A DNA stretch of 46,641 bases from Pantanalinema sp. GTDB lineage: Bacteria > Cyanobacteriota > Sericytochromatia > S15B-MN24 > UBA4093. Of the stretch, positions 7,945-15,733 are shown in pieces (position 1 is the stretch's first letter; every line of letters begins with the position of its first letter). The stretch lies in NCBI GenBank assembly GCA_036704125.1, contig DATNQI010000018.1, positions 1 through 46,641 of the forward strand. The letters run 5' to 3'. The notes beneath the pieces are model-generated. The model was not told the DNA's origin and ran no database searches. It saw nothing but the letters and a program-made list of their open reading frames with translations. Made by a program: the position numbers and the translations under genes.

Positions 7945-8742
7945 ATGCCCCTGCCCCCCCTTCGCCGCTGGTCGATCGCCCTTGCCGCCTGGCTCGCCCT
8001 GGCGGCGCCGAGCCAGGCCCTCCAGATCCTCACCGAGGATTGGCCTCCCTTCACCAACGCCCGCCAGGGCGTCCCCGAGGGGATGATCGGGGAGGTCGTC
8101 CAGGCGATCCAGGAGCGCCTCGACGACCACACCCCGACCACGGCCCTGCCCTGGTCCCGCGGCTACCACCTGCTCCTCCAGACGCCGAACGTCATGCTCT
8201 TCTCGGTGTTTCGCACGCCCGACCGAGAGAAGCGCTTCACCTTGCTCGGCCCGGTCGCGATCGTCGAGAACATCCTCTACGCGCGCCGCAGCAGCCCACT
8301 CACGATCAAGCGCCTGGCGGACGCCAAGCGCGTCAGGCGCATCACCACCCAGCGGGACACCGGTTACCTGGAAACCCTTCAGCGTCTGGGCTTCACCAAC
8401 CTGGACGTCTCATCGAACCCGACGGACTCGGCCCGCAAGCTCATGACCGGCAGGGTGGACCTCTGGAGCGACTCGAACCTCAGCGCGGCGTACCACGTCC
8501 AGAAGCTGGGCCACTCCCCCGATGCGATCGCGCCCAAGCTCGTGGTGGGGCGCATGGAGCTGTACTTTGCCTTCTCGCGCGGGACACCGGCCCCGGTGAT
8601 CCGGCACTGGAGCGCGGCCCTGCGCGCCATGCAGCAGGACGGCACCCTCGCGCGGATCCAGCGCAAGTGGACGCCGAGCGCCCGAACGCCCCGGCCGGTG
8701 GGCCTCGTCGGGCTCCCGCCCGGTACCCCCATGCCGGATTGA
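7945..8742 (+). CDS. Periplasmic solute-binding protein, family 3 (copy 2)
   Basis: This 265-residue protein follows copy 1 after 32 bp. GGAGG lies 7 bases before ATG 7945, which fixes the start although the frame stays open upstream. It has a signal peptide ending near APSQA, then LQILTEDWPPFTNARQGVPEGMIGEVV, the family-3 binding-protein opening. It aligns end to end with copy 1. Shared segments include LGFTNLDVS, SARKLM-x-GR-x-DLW, FSRGTPA and QQDGTLARIQR, all in the same order. The first-domain pocket residues differ (QQPPLTF against DWPPFTN), which may mean different ligands. No transporter membrane genes are adjacent. Confidence 0.75.
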   Translation: MPLPPLRRWSIALAAWLALAAPSQALQILTEDWPPFTNARQGVPEGMIGEVVQAIQERLDDHTPTTALPWSRGYHLLLQTPNVMLFSVFRTPDREKRFTLLGPVAIVENILYARRSSPLTIKRLADAKRVRRITTQRDTGYLETLQRLGFTNLDVSSNPTDSARKLMTGRVDLWSDSNLSAAYHVQKLGHSPDAIAPKLVVGRMELYFAFSRGTPAPVIRHWSAALRAMQQDGTLARIQRKWTPSARTPRPVGLVGLPPGTPMPD

Positions 8743-8774
8743 TGCCCGCCCCCCACTCCTGGTAACATGCAGGA

Positions 8775-10688
8775 ATGATCACCCTTTCCGGCGTCTCCAA
8801 GCACTTCCCCACCAAGACCGTCCTGGACGAGGTCGACTGGCACGTCTCGCCCGGCGATCGCGTCGGGCTGGTCGGCCCCAACGGCGCGGGCAAGTCCACC
8901 CTGCTCAAGATCCTGCTCGGCGAGACCGGCCCCGACGAGGGCCGGGTGCTCCTGCGCCCAAAGGCGACTATCGGCTACCTGTCGCAGGAGCTGCCCGGCA
9001 TCGCGGGCCGCACCCTCCAGGCCGAGATGTGGACGGCCTTCTCGGCGCTGCAGGCCCAGGCCGATCGCCTGGCTCAGCTCGCCGACGAGCTGACCCACGC
9101 CTCGGACCCCGCCGAGCTCTCGCGGCTGACCATGGCCCAGGCGCAGGCCACCGAGGCCTTCGAGGCCATGGGGGGCTACACCGTCGAGACCCGGATCGGC
9201 AAGGTGCTCTCGGGGCTGGGCTTCTCGGAGAGCGATCGAGCGCGTCTGGTCGAGAGCTTCTCGGGCGGCTGGCAGATGCGCGTCACCCTGGCCAAGCTCC
9301 TCTTGCTCCAGCCCGACCTGCTCCTCCTGGACGAGCCGACCAACCACCTGGACCTGGACGCCATCGAGTGGCTCGAGGACTACCTGCGCGACTACCCGGG
9401 CACGGTGGTCGTGATCTCGCACGACAGGCGCTTCCTCGACCGGGTCGTCACCCGGATCTCCGAGCTCGAGCAGAGCCGGATCGACGACTACGCCTGTAAC
9501 TACACGACCTACCTGGACCAGAAGAAGGAGCGGGTCGTCGCCCAGCAGGTGGCCTTCGATCGCCAGGCGCGCGAGCTCTCGCGCCAGCAGGCCTTCGTCG
9601 AGAAGTTCCGCGCCTCGGCCACCCGCTCGACCCAGGCCAAGAGCCGCGAGAAGCAGCTCGCGAAGATCGAGCGGCTGGAGGCCCCCACCGTCCTCGACAC
9701 GGTGCGCTTCCGGTTCCCGCCGGCGCCTCCGAGCGGCCTTCAGGTCCTCTCGGGCTCCCACCTCGCCAAGGCCTACGGCGCAAAGCCCGTCATCACCGAT
9801 TTGAGCCTCAAGCTGGAGCGCGGCCAGCGCCTCGCCCTGGTCGGCCCCAACGGGTGCGGCAAGTCGACCCTGCTGCGCATGCTCGCCCAGCAAGAGGAGC
9901 CGGACGACGGCGAGGCGGGCTTCGGCTACAACGTGAAGCCCGCCTACTACTCGCAGCACCAGGCCGACCAGCTCAACGACGACCAGTCGGTCCTGGACGA
10001 GGCGTACCGCTCGGTGGAGGGGGACACCTGGACCCTGGAGCGGACGCGCAGCCTGCTCGCGCGCTTCCTCTTCCGCGGCGAGGACGTGTTCAAGCCGGTC
10101 TCGAAGCTCTCGGGCGGCGAGCGCGCCAGGCTCTGCCTGGCCAAGATGCTCATGAAGCCCTCGAACTTGCTCTTGTTGGACGAGCCCACCAACCACCTGG
10201 ACCTGGGCTCCAAGGAGATGCTCGCCGACGCCCTCGAGGAGTTCGCGGGCAGCGTGATCCTGATCTCGCACGACCGCTACCTGCTGGATCGCGTCGCCAC
10301 CCACGTCCTGGCCTTCGGCGAGGGTGGCCCCAGGCTGCACGTGGGCAACTACACCGCCTACCGCGAGCAGAACGCGCGCCCCCAACTCGCGAGCGACGCG
10401 CCGGCAAAGACCGCCCCCAGGTCGGCCCCGCAGCCGGAGGCCGCACCGAGCGAAGCCCCCGCCAAAAAGCCCAAGCTCAACGCGTTCCAGCGTTCGCGCC
10501 GCATCGAGGCCCTCGAGACCGAGATCGCCGAGCTCGAGGCGCGGATCTCGGAGCTCGAGGCCCTGATCGCGGACCCCGCCCTGTACGAGGACCACGTCCG
10601 CGCGGCCGCCGTGACCGCGGACTTCGACGAGAGCCGCGCACGGCACGAGGCAGCGACCGAAGAATGGCTCGACCTCTCAGACGACTAG
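8775..10688 (+). CDS. ABC-F family ATPase (Uup-like)
   Basis: This 637-residue protein has two ABC nucleotide-binding domains and no membrane segments, the hallmark of ABC-F translation factors that act in the ribosomal E site. Walker A motifs are GPNGAGKST and GPNGCGKST. Signature motifs are FSGGWQMR and LSGGERAR. Walker B with the catalytic Glu appears twice as LLLLDEPTNHLDL. The inter-domain linker (FVEKFRASATRSTQAKSREK) is the expected P-site-tRNA-interacting region. A charged tail ends in a coiled coil (RIEALETEIAELEARISELEAL), as in Uup-type members. The last 25 bases overlap the next gene, so translation is probably coupled. Whether it handles translation elongation, DNA repair or antibiotic protection cannot be read from sequence. 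Confidence 0.92.
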   Translation: MITLSGVSKHFPTKTVLDEVDWHVSPGDRVGLVGPNGAGKSTLLKILLGETGPDEGRVLLRPKATIGYLSQELPGIAGRTLQAEMWTAFSALQAQADRLAQLADELTHASDPAELSRLTMAQAQATEAFEAMGGYTVETRIGKVLSGLGFSESDRARLVESFSGGWQMRVTLAKLLLLQPDLLLLDEPTNHLDLDAIEWLEDYLRDYPGTVVVISHDRRFLDRVVTRISELEQSRIDDYACNYTTYLDQKKERVVAQQVAFDRQARELSRQQAFVEKFRASATRSTQAKSREKQLAKIERLEAPTVLDTVRFRFPPAPPSGLQVLSGSHLAKAYGAKPVITDLSLKLERGQRLALVGPNGCGKSTLLRMLAQQEEPDDGEAGFGYNVKPAYYSQHQADQLNDDQSVLDEAYRSVEGDTWTLERTRSLLARFLFRGEDVFKPVSKLSGGERARLCLAKMLMKPSNLLLLDEPTNHLDLGSKEMLADALEEFAGSVILISHDRYLLDRVATHVLAFGEGGPRLHVGNYTAYREQNARPQLASDAPAKTAPRSAPQPEAAPSEAPAKKPKLNAFQRSRRIEALETEIAELEARISELEALIADPALYEDHVRAAAVTADFDESRARHEAATEEWLDLSDD

Positions 10689-11419
10689 CGCTCGCGCTCG
10701 CCCTCCTGATCCTCTCGGCCCCGGCGGCCGAGGCCTTCGAGCTCGGCAACTCCGGAATCCAGGTCGAGCGCAGCCCCCAGAGCCTCATCGTGAAGGGGAT
10801 CGACCCCCACTCGCCGGCGGACGGCGCCCGGCTGAGCGTCTCGGGCGATCGCCTGGTGCGCCTGCGCTACGTCAACGGCCAGGACGCCCTGGACCTCCTG
10901 GCCAAGGACCGCCTGCGCATCCCGTTCGGCATGCCCTCGGTGACGGTGACCCTGGGGGTGCGCGGGCCGAACGACCTCGAGGAGCGGCTCGAGGGGCCCT
11001 ACAGGCTGGACCTGGTCGATTCCCCCGAGACCCGCATCAGGCGCCACATGGCCTCGGAGCAGTGGGAGAGGGGCGTCACCCTCGTTCGCTCGGGAGCCCT
11101 GGGAGCCGCCGACGCCGAAGCCTTCTGGTCGCGCCTGACCCTCGCGGCCCACGCCCACGCGCGCGCGGGCCAGTGGCGAGAGGCCCTCGCCATCGCCGGC
11201 CTGCTGGGGCCGAGCGATCCGGCCTACGCCGCGCTGCTGCGCTACGGCAAAGAGTGGCGAACCGCGGCCGCCGAGGCCGAGCGGGGCGACCGGCAACTGC
11301 TCGCCCGCGAGGTCCTCCACGCCGGCCCCAACCCCCGCCTGGCCGTAAAGAAGCCGGCCGTCGCCAAAAAGGCCACCAAGAAGACCGCCGTTCGTCACCG
11401 GAAGCGCACCCGCGGCTGA
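10664..11419 (+). CDS. Secreted PDZ-like protein with lysine-rich tail
   Basis: This 251-residue protein starts inside the end of the ABC-F gene (25-bp overlap) at ATG 10664. It has a signal peptide (RRLALALALLILSAPAAEA). Residues about 27-95 (GIQVERSPQSLIVKGIDPHSPADGARLSVSGDRL...) have the pattern of a PDZ domain, including the SPADGA helix start and the GDRL strand. The middle is helical with TPR-like alternation. The last 30 residues are Lys/Ala-rich (KKPAVAKKATKKT), like histone H1 tails, and may bind anionic polymers such as the cell wall or DNA. There is no protease domain, so it is an adaptor or structural protein at best. The PDZ call is by pattern only. Confidence 0.6.
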   Translation: MARPLRRLALALALLILSAPAAEAFELGNSGIQVERSPQSLIVKGIDPHSPADGARLSVSGDRLVRLRYVNGQDALDLLAKDRLRIPFGMPSVTVTLGVRGPNDLEERLEGPYRLDLVDSPETRIRRHMASEQWERGVTLVRSGALGAADAEAFWSRLTLAAHAHARAGQWREALAIAGLLGPSDPAYAALLRYGKEWRTAAAEAERGDRQLLAREVLHAGPNPRLAVKKPAVAKKATKKTAVRHRKRTRG

Positions 11420-11434
11420 GCCCGGGTCTCGACC

Positions 11435-11986
11435 TCAGCCGAGAGGCTCCAGCCCGGTCTCCTTCGTCGGCCGGGGGCCGGGCGCCGCCGAGAAGGCGTC
11501 CAGCTGGTCCAGCACCCGCTGCACCTGCTCGCGCCGGCTGAGATCCCGCTCGATCTGCTCGACCAGGCCGGGCACGCTCGGCGCCCCGAGATCGCCCACC
11601 AGGCGCCGCAGCGCCCCCTGGGCCTCCAGGAGCTCGGCGCGCAGGCGCACGTCGCCGCGCTTGGCCTCGAGGTGCGCGATCTGGCTGGCGAGCGCCAAGA
11701 GCGCCAGGCGCCCCTCCTCGATCCGGCGCCGCTGATCGTTGACCTGCTCGGCGAGCCGCTCCGCCAGCGCGTCGCCCGCCGCGCCCGGGAGGCGGAGGGC
11801 CGAGAGCTGGCGCTCGCCTTGCCGGTGCTCGACGATGAGCTCGGCCAGGTGAAGCTTGTGCCGGTTGGCGGCGTGCCGGAGCCGCTCGATCACGTGGGCG
11901 AGGGTGTCCTCGGGACGCTGATACCGGGCGAGGATGCGCCGGGCGAGGCCGTGGACGAGGATCCAGACCTGAGTCAGAAGCTTCAT
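11435..11986 (-). CDS. Coiled-coil protein, possibly PspA/IM30-like
   Basis: This 183-residue, almost entirely helical protein is rich in Arg, Glu, Leu and Ala. The N-terminus (MKLLTQVWILVHGLARRIL) is an amphipathic helix. It is followed by RYQRPEDTLAHVIERLRHAANRHKLHLAELIVEH, whose layout resembles the DPE-x-x-L start of PspA/IM30 membrane-remodelling proteins. It is shorter than PspA (about 220 residues) and the similarity is weak. GGAGGAG lies 4 bases before the start. It converges with the PDZ gene (15-bp gap) and diverges from the NfeD-SPFH pair. That neighbourhood, with membrane-organising proteins, makes a PspA-like role plausible but not shown. Confidence 0.5.
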   Translation of the reverse strand: MKLLTQVWILVHGLARRILARYQRPEDTLAHVIERLRHAANRHKLHLAELIVEHRQGERQLSALRLPGAAGDALAERLAEQVNDQRRRIEEGRLALLALASQIAHLEAKRGDVRLRAELLEAQGALRRLVGDLGAPSVPGLVEQIERDLSRREQVQRVLDQLDAFSAAPGPRPTKETGLEPLG

Positions 11987-12105
11987 GGGGCTCCTCCCGA
12001 TTCAATGACGGGAAAGATAATGGCCCATTTCGGGTAGATAAGCATCAGTCCAAGCGGCGGAGCTGATTGGACAGGTCCGACAAACCAACCAGAAAGGAAC
12101 GACGG

Positions 12106-12537
12106 GTGACAGCCTGGCAACTATGGGCCATCGGGGGCCTGGTCCTGCTGATCGCAGAGGTCTTCACGCCGGGCTTCGTCCTGGCTTGCTTCGCCGTGGG
12201 GTGCGGCGCGGCCGCCCTCCTGGCGGCAGTCAAGGCGGGAGCGGCGGTGCAGGCGATCGCCTTCGCGGCGGTCTCGTTCGCCTCCCTGTTCCTGGTGCGC
12301 CCCCTGTTCTCGCGCGCCTTTGCTGGAGGCCGGGCGGTAAGGACCAACGCGGACGCCCTGGTCGGCAAGACGGGGATCGTCTCGCAGGCGCCCCATGACG
12401 CGCACGGGAGCTGGCGCGCGATGGTCGACGGTGAAGACTGGTCGGTGGTCTCGCTCGCGGAGGGCGAGCTTGCGGCCGGCCAGAAGGTCAAGGTGATCAA
12501 GGTCGACGGTTCGCGCCTGATCGTGGAAACGTATTAG
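12106..12537 (+). CDS. NfeD-family membrane protein
   Basis: This 143-residue protein is of the short NfeD type. Two to three membrane segments lie in residues about 3-70 (AIGGLVLLIAEVFTPGFVLACFAVGCGAAALLA). A C-terminal OB-fold of about 60 residues follows (ALVGKTGIVSQAP... GSWRAMVDGEDWSVVS... VIKVDGSRLIVE). NfeD proteins pair with stomatin-like SPFH proteins in the membrane, and the next gene, 20 bp downstream, is exactly that. I chose GTG 12106, preceded by AAAGGA at 7-8 bases. An upstream in-frame TTG at 12067 has no ribosome-binding site and would put a charged tail before the first membrane helix. The pair is usually linked to membrane microdomains and stress. Confidence 0.9.
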   Translation: MTAWQLWAIGGLVLLIAEVFTPGFVLACFAVGCGAAALLAAVKAGAAVQAIAFAAVSFASLFLVRPLFSRAFAGGRAVRTNADALVGKTGIVSQAPHDAHGSWRAMVDGEDWSVVSLAEGELAAGQKVKVIKVDGSRLIVETY

Positions 12538-12557
12538 AGCAAGGAGTAGCAACGAAG

Positions 12558-13559
12558 ATGGGATTTCTCTTGTTCCTGCTGATCGTGATGGCGACCGCGG
12601 TGGTCGTCGTCGCCAAGAGCGTCAAGATCGTCCAGCAGTCCGAGACGATGGTGATCGAGCGTCTCGGCTCTTACAACCGGACCCTCGAGTCGGGGATCAA
12701 CATCATCTGGCCGGTGATCGACACGCCGCGCGCCGTGGACTGGCGCTACGTCGAGGAGCAGGGCGGCGGCAAGAGCCTCGTCCGGCACCGGCGCATCAGC
12801 CGGATCGACCTGCGCGAGACGGTCTACGACTTCCCCAAGCAGAACGTGATCACCAAGGACAACGTGGGCACCGAGATCAGCGCCCTGCTCTACTTCCAGA
12901 TCACCGACCCGGTGAAGGCCGTCTACGAGATCGCGAACCTCCCCGACGCCATGGAGAAGCTGGCCCAGACCTCGCTGCGCAACATCATCGGCGAGATGGA
13001 CCTGGACGAGACCCTCACCTCGCGCGACACCATCAACTCCAAGCTGCGGGTCATCCTGGACCAGGCGACCCACAAGTGGGGCGTCAAGGTGAACCGGGTG
13101 GAGCTGCAGGACATCAACCCGCCCAAGGACATCCGGGCCGCCATGGAGAAGCAGATGCGCGCCGAGCGCGATCGCCGCGCCGCCATCCTCGAGGCCGAGG
13201 GCCTCAAGCAGGCGCGCATCCTCGAGTCCGAGGGCTACAAGGAGGCCGAGATCAACCGGGCCGAGGGCGAGATGCGCGCCCGGCTGCTGTCCGCCGAGGG
13301 CGAGGCCGGGGCCCGCTCCATGGTCGCCCAGGCCGAGTCGGAGGCCATCATGAAGGTGACGGGCGCGATCGCAGCAAGCAACGGGGATCCGGCGAGCTAC
13401 CTGATCGCCGTTCGCTACCTCGAGACCCTCAAGGAGATGGTCTCGGGCAAGGAGAACAAGGTCGTCTACATGCCCTACGAGGCCACGGGCGTCCTCGGCT
13501 CGCTGGGCGGGATCAAGGAGCTGCTCGGCGGTATCTCGAGCCCGCCCGCCGGGAAGTAG
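12558..13559 (+). CDS. SPFH/stomatin-like protein (QmcA/paraslipin type)
   Basis: This 333-residue protein has one N-terminal membrane helix (FLLFLLIVMATAVVVVAKSV). The SPFH domain follows: QQSETMVIERLGSYNRTLESGINIIWP, then DFPKQNVITKDNV and the helical WGVKVNRVELQDINPP. A long Glu/Ala/Arg coiled coil spans residues about 195-270 (AEGLKQARILESEGYKEAEINRAEGE), and the tail ends in a Gly-rich stretch. Such proteins form large oligomeric cages at the membrane and regulate proteases or microdomains. It forms an operon with the NfeD gene and ends at a strong terminator. A 20-residue insert-like stretch (EEQGGGKSLVRHRRISRID) between the first two SPFH strands is slightly longer than usual. Confidence 0.93.
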   Translation: MGFLLFLLIVMATAVVVVAKSVKIVQQSETMVIERLGSYNRTLESGINIIWPVIDTPRAVDWRYVEEQGGGKSLVRHRRISRIDLRETVYDFPKQNVITKDNVGTEISALLYFQITDPVKAVYEIANLPDAMEKLAQTSLRNIIGEMDLDETLTSRDTINSKLRVILDQATHKWGVKVNRVELQDINPPKDIRAAMEKQMRAERDRRAAILEAEGLKQARILESEGYKEAEINRAEGEMRARLLSAEGEAGARSMVAQAESEAIMKVTGAIAASNGDPASYLIAVRYLETLKEMVSGKENKVVYMPYEATGVLGSLGGIKELLGGISSPPAGK

Positions 13560-13570
13560 GCCCCACCCAC

Positions 13571-13610
13571 AGCGAAGCGCCCCGCCGAAGAATCGGCGGG
13601 GCGCTTCGCT
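13571..13610. terminator. Perfect 18-bp hairpin, bidirectional terminator
   Basis: An 18-bp perfect stem (13571-13588 with 13593-13610) carries an AGAA loop. It lies between the convergent SPFH gene (stop 13559) and the minus-strand gene ending at 13619. There is no clear T-run on either side, so termination may rely on the very strong stem. Confidence 0.8.
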
Positions 13611-13618
13611 GAAAGGAT

Positions 13619-14275
13619 TCAGGAGAGGGTGACGACGCGGTTGTCGTAGCGAAGGGAGCGGCCATTGGCCAGCAGGTCCAGCTCGATGGTCTTACCCGAC
13701 TCCAGGCCGATCGAGAAGCGGGTGTCCCCGCTGGGCGCGCGCTGGCTGGTCACCTGGCTGATCCGGACGGGGGCCTTGCCGTCCTGGGCGAAGACGTAGG
13801 TCCCGTTCTGGCGCGAGAAGGTCGCCCCGCCGAAGCCCGAGGCCTCGAGGACCAGGCGATCCGGCTCCCGCCGGGCCTCGACCGGGACGAAGCCCAGCAC
13901 GGTGCCGTGGCCGGTGGGGAACTGCGCGAAAAGCTGCTCGCGGGCGTCGGGGTTGACGGCGGGCCAAGCCGCCGTCGCCGGCTGCGCGACGGGGGCCGAG
14001 CCCGGCGAGAAGAGCCGGCGCAAGAAGTCCATGAAGCGCGCGCCCATGGCACGAAGGGTCGCCATCACTCCGACCTCCTGTGCGAGCGCCTGCTGTGGAA
14101 GCGGAGCCTGAGGCTGGCTCTGATACGGCTGCGACCACTGGACCCGGTCGCCCTGCATCGAAGGGGCCTGCTGCGGGGGCTGGGCGGGAGGCTCTCCCTT
14201 GATCTGGCGCGCGATCTCGGAGACGCCGTAGGCGAACTGGGAGACCTGCTGGAGGACCTGGACGTAATCGCTCAT
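13619..14275 (-). CDS. Hypothetical protein, 218 residues
   Basis: I do not recognise this protein. Residues 1-25 (MSDYVQVLQQVSQFAYGVSEI) are helical. A Gln/Pro-rich linker spans about 30-65 (GEPPAQPPQQAP, QSQPQAPLPQQ). A short amphipathic stretch follows (MATLRAMGARFMDFLRRLF). The last 100 residues look like a small beta-rich domain (RLVLEASGFGGATFSRQNGTYVF... RFSIGLESGKTIELDLLANG). ATG 14275 is preceded by GAGGTGAG at good spacing, so I prefer it to the GTG twelve codons upstream. It lies 94 bp downstream of the FliI-type gene in the same direction and may belong to that operon, but nothing in it resembles FliJ or another export component. Confidence 0.55.
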   Translation of the reverse strand: MSDYVQVLQQVSQFAYGVSEIARQIKGEPPAQPPQQAPSMQGDRVQWSQPYQSQPQAPLPQQALAQEVGVMATLRAMGARFMDFLRRLFSPGSAPVAQPATAAWPAVNPDAREQLFAQFPTGHGTVLGFVPVEARREPDRLVLEASGFGGATFSRQNGTYVFAQDGKAPVRISQVTSQRAPSGDTRFSIGLESGKTIELDLLANGRSLRYDNRVVTLS

Positions 14276-14369
14276 GCTCACCTCGGCCGCGAGGGCCTTC
14301 CCGCTGGACACGAGGGATTTATCCCCCCGGGAAGCCCGCGAGTTGCGGTAAGGAACGATTAAGAGTGCA

Positions 14370-15731
14370 TTACGAGAACATGCTCGCGGCCGAGGTGTCC
14401 GAGCCCAGCATGAGGATGGTCTTGACCGTCTCCTCGTAGGGGTCGTTCTCGTGGATGCCCTGCTTGAGGAAGCTCTTGATCTGGTCCCAGAGCGAGATGG
14501 CCTTGTCGAAGTTGGGGTTGCTGCCCCGCACGTAGGCGCCCATGTTCAGGAGGTCCTGCACCTCCCGGTAGTCGGCCATGATCTGGCGGACCTTCATCTG
14601 GGCCTTGTAGTGCTCCTTGGTCGCCAGGAAGTTGATCAGACGGCTGACGCTCTGCAGGACGTCGATCGCCGGGAAGATGCCCTGGGATGCGATCGAGCGC
14701 AGCATGACCACGTGGCCGTCCAGCACGCCTCGAACGCAGTCCGCGATGGGCTCGTCCATGTCGCCGCCGTCCACCAGCACCGTGTAGATGGCCGTGATGG
14801 AGCCCTTGTCCGAGGTGCCCGCCCGCTCCAGGAGCTTGGGGATCAGGGCGAAGACCGAGGGGGTGTACCCCTTCTGGGCGGGCGGCTCGCCGATGGCCAG
14901 GCCGATCTCGCGCATGGCCATGGCGAAGCGCGTCATGGAGTCCATCATCAGGAAGACCCGTAGGTTCTGGTCGCGGAAGAACTCGGCGATGCTGGAGGCG
15001 ACCAGGGGCGCCTTGAAGCGCATCAGGGAGCTGGTGTCCGAGGTGGCGACCACGACCACCGAGCGCTTGAGGCCCTCCTCACCGAGCGATTCCTCCATGA
15101 ACTCGCGCACCTCGCGGCCGCGCTCCCCCACCAGGCACAGGACCGAGATGTCGGCCTTGCAGTTCCGGGCGATCTGGCCGAGCAGGGTGGACTTGCCCAC
15201 CCCCGAGCCCGCGAAGAGGCCGATGCGCTGCCCCTCGCCGAGGGTCAAGAAGCCGTCGATCACCCGCACCCCGGTCGGCATGACCGTGTCGATGCGCTTG
15301 CGAGTCATGGAGTTGGGCGGCGGGTTCATCAGGGGATAGGCCGTCTCGGCGATGATCGGCCCCTTGCCGTCGATGGGGTTGCCGAGGCCGTCGAGCACCC
15401 GGCCCAGGAGCCCGGGCCCCACCTTGACCGACACCATGCGGCCGGTGGCGACCACCTCGCAGCCGGCCCCCAGGCCCTCGATCTCGACCAGCGGCATCAG
15501 CATGACGCGGCGGGCCTTGAAGCCCTGCACCTCGGCCGGGAAGATGCGGGACTTGTCGATCGAGTAGATGTAGCAGAGCTCGCCGTAGCGCACGCCCTGC
15601 AAGACAGCCTCGATGACCAGGCCCACGAGCTGGACCACCTGGCCGCGGGAGCGGATGGGCGCCGTGTCCTTGAGGGCGAAGTCGTAGGCCTCGAAGCCGA
15701 AGTCGCGCTGCGGCGGCAACTCGATCGCCAT
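14370..15731 (-). CDS. fliI: FliI/SctN-type rotary secretion ATPase
   Basis: This 453-residue hexameric ATPase belongs to the flagellar/type III export family, which unfolds and feeds substrates to an export gate. An N-terminal beta-barrel is followed by the family signature GPGLLGRVLDGLGNPIDGKGP. Walker A is AGSGVGKST, Walker B lies in RVFLMMDSMTRFAMAMRE, and GYTPSVFALIPKLLERAG is the conserved central motif. The start is 2 bp after the FliH-like stop, so the two are translationally coupled. F1/V-type ATPase subunits are excluded by the FliI-type central motif and the FliH neighbour. Flagellar and injectisome versions cannot be told apart here, because no ring, rod or gate gene is in the window. 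The symbol is provisional. Confidence 0.88.
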   Translation of the reverse strand: MAIELPPQRDFGFEAYDFALKDTAPIRSRGQVVQLVGLVIEAVLQGVRYGELCYIYSIDKSRIFPAEVQGFKARRVMLMPLVEIEGLGAGCEVVATGRMVSVKVGPGLLGRVLDGLGNPIDGKGPIIAETAYPLMNPPPNSMTRKRIDTVMPTGVRVIDGFLTLGEGQRIGLFAGSGVGKSTLLGQIARNCKADISVLCLVGERGREVREFMEESLGEEGLKRSVVVVATSDTSSLMRFKAPLVASSIAEFFRDQNLRVFLMMDSMTRFAMAMREIGLAIGEPPAQKGYTPSVFALIPKLLERAGTSDKGSITAIYTVLVDGGDMDEPIADCVRGVLDGHVVMLRSIASQGIFPAIDVLQSVSRLINFLATKEHYKAQMKVRQIMADYREVQDLLNMGAYVRGSNPNFDKAISLWDQIKSFLKQGIHENDPYEETVKTILMLGSDTSAASMFS

Positions 15732-15733
15732 GG

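Noticed and set aside
9495-9500. TGTAAC inside the ABC-F gene, with similar single copies at 785 and 31769
   Set aside because: They are single, without a partner at 11-bp pitch and without a TA hexamer 10 bp on. Two of the three are in coding sequence, so I treat them as chance.
8379-10646. A 755-codon minus-strand frame opposite the ABC-F gene
   Set aside because: The opposite strand encodes a canonical ABC-F ATPase with all motifs intact, and this frame has no recognisable domain.
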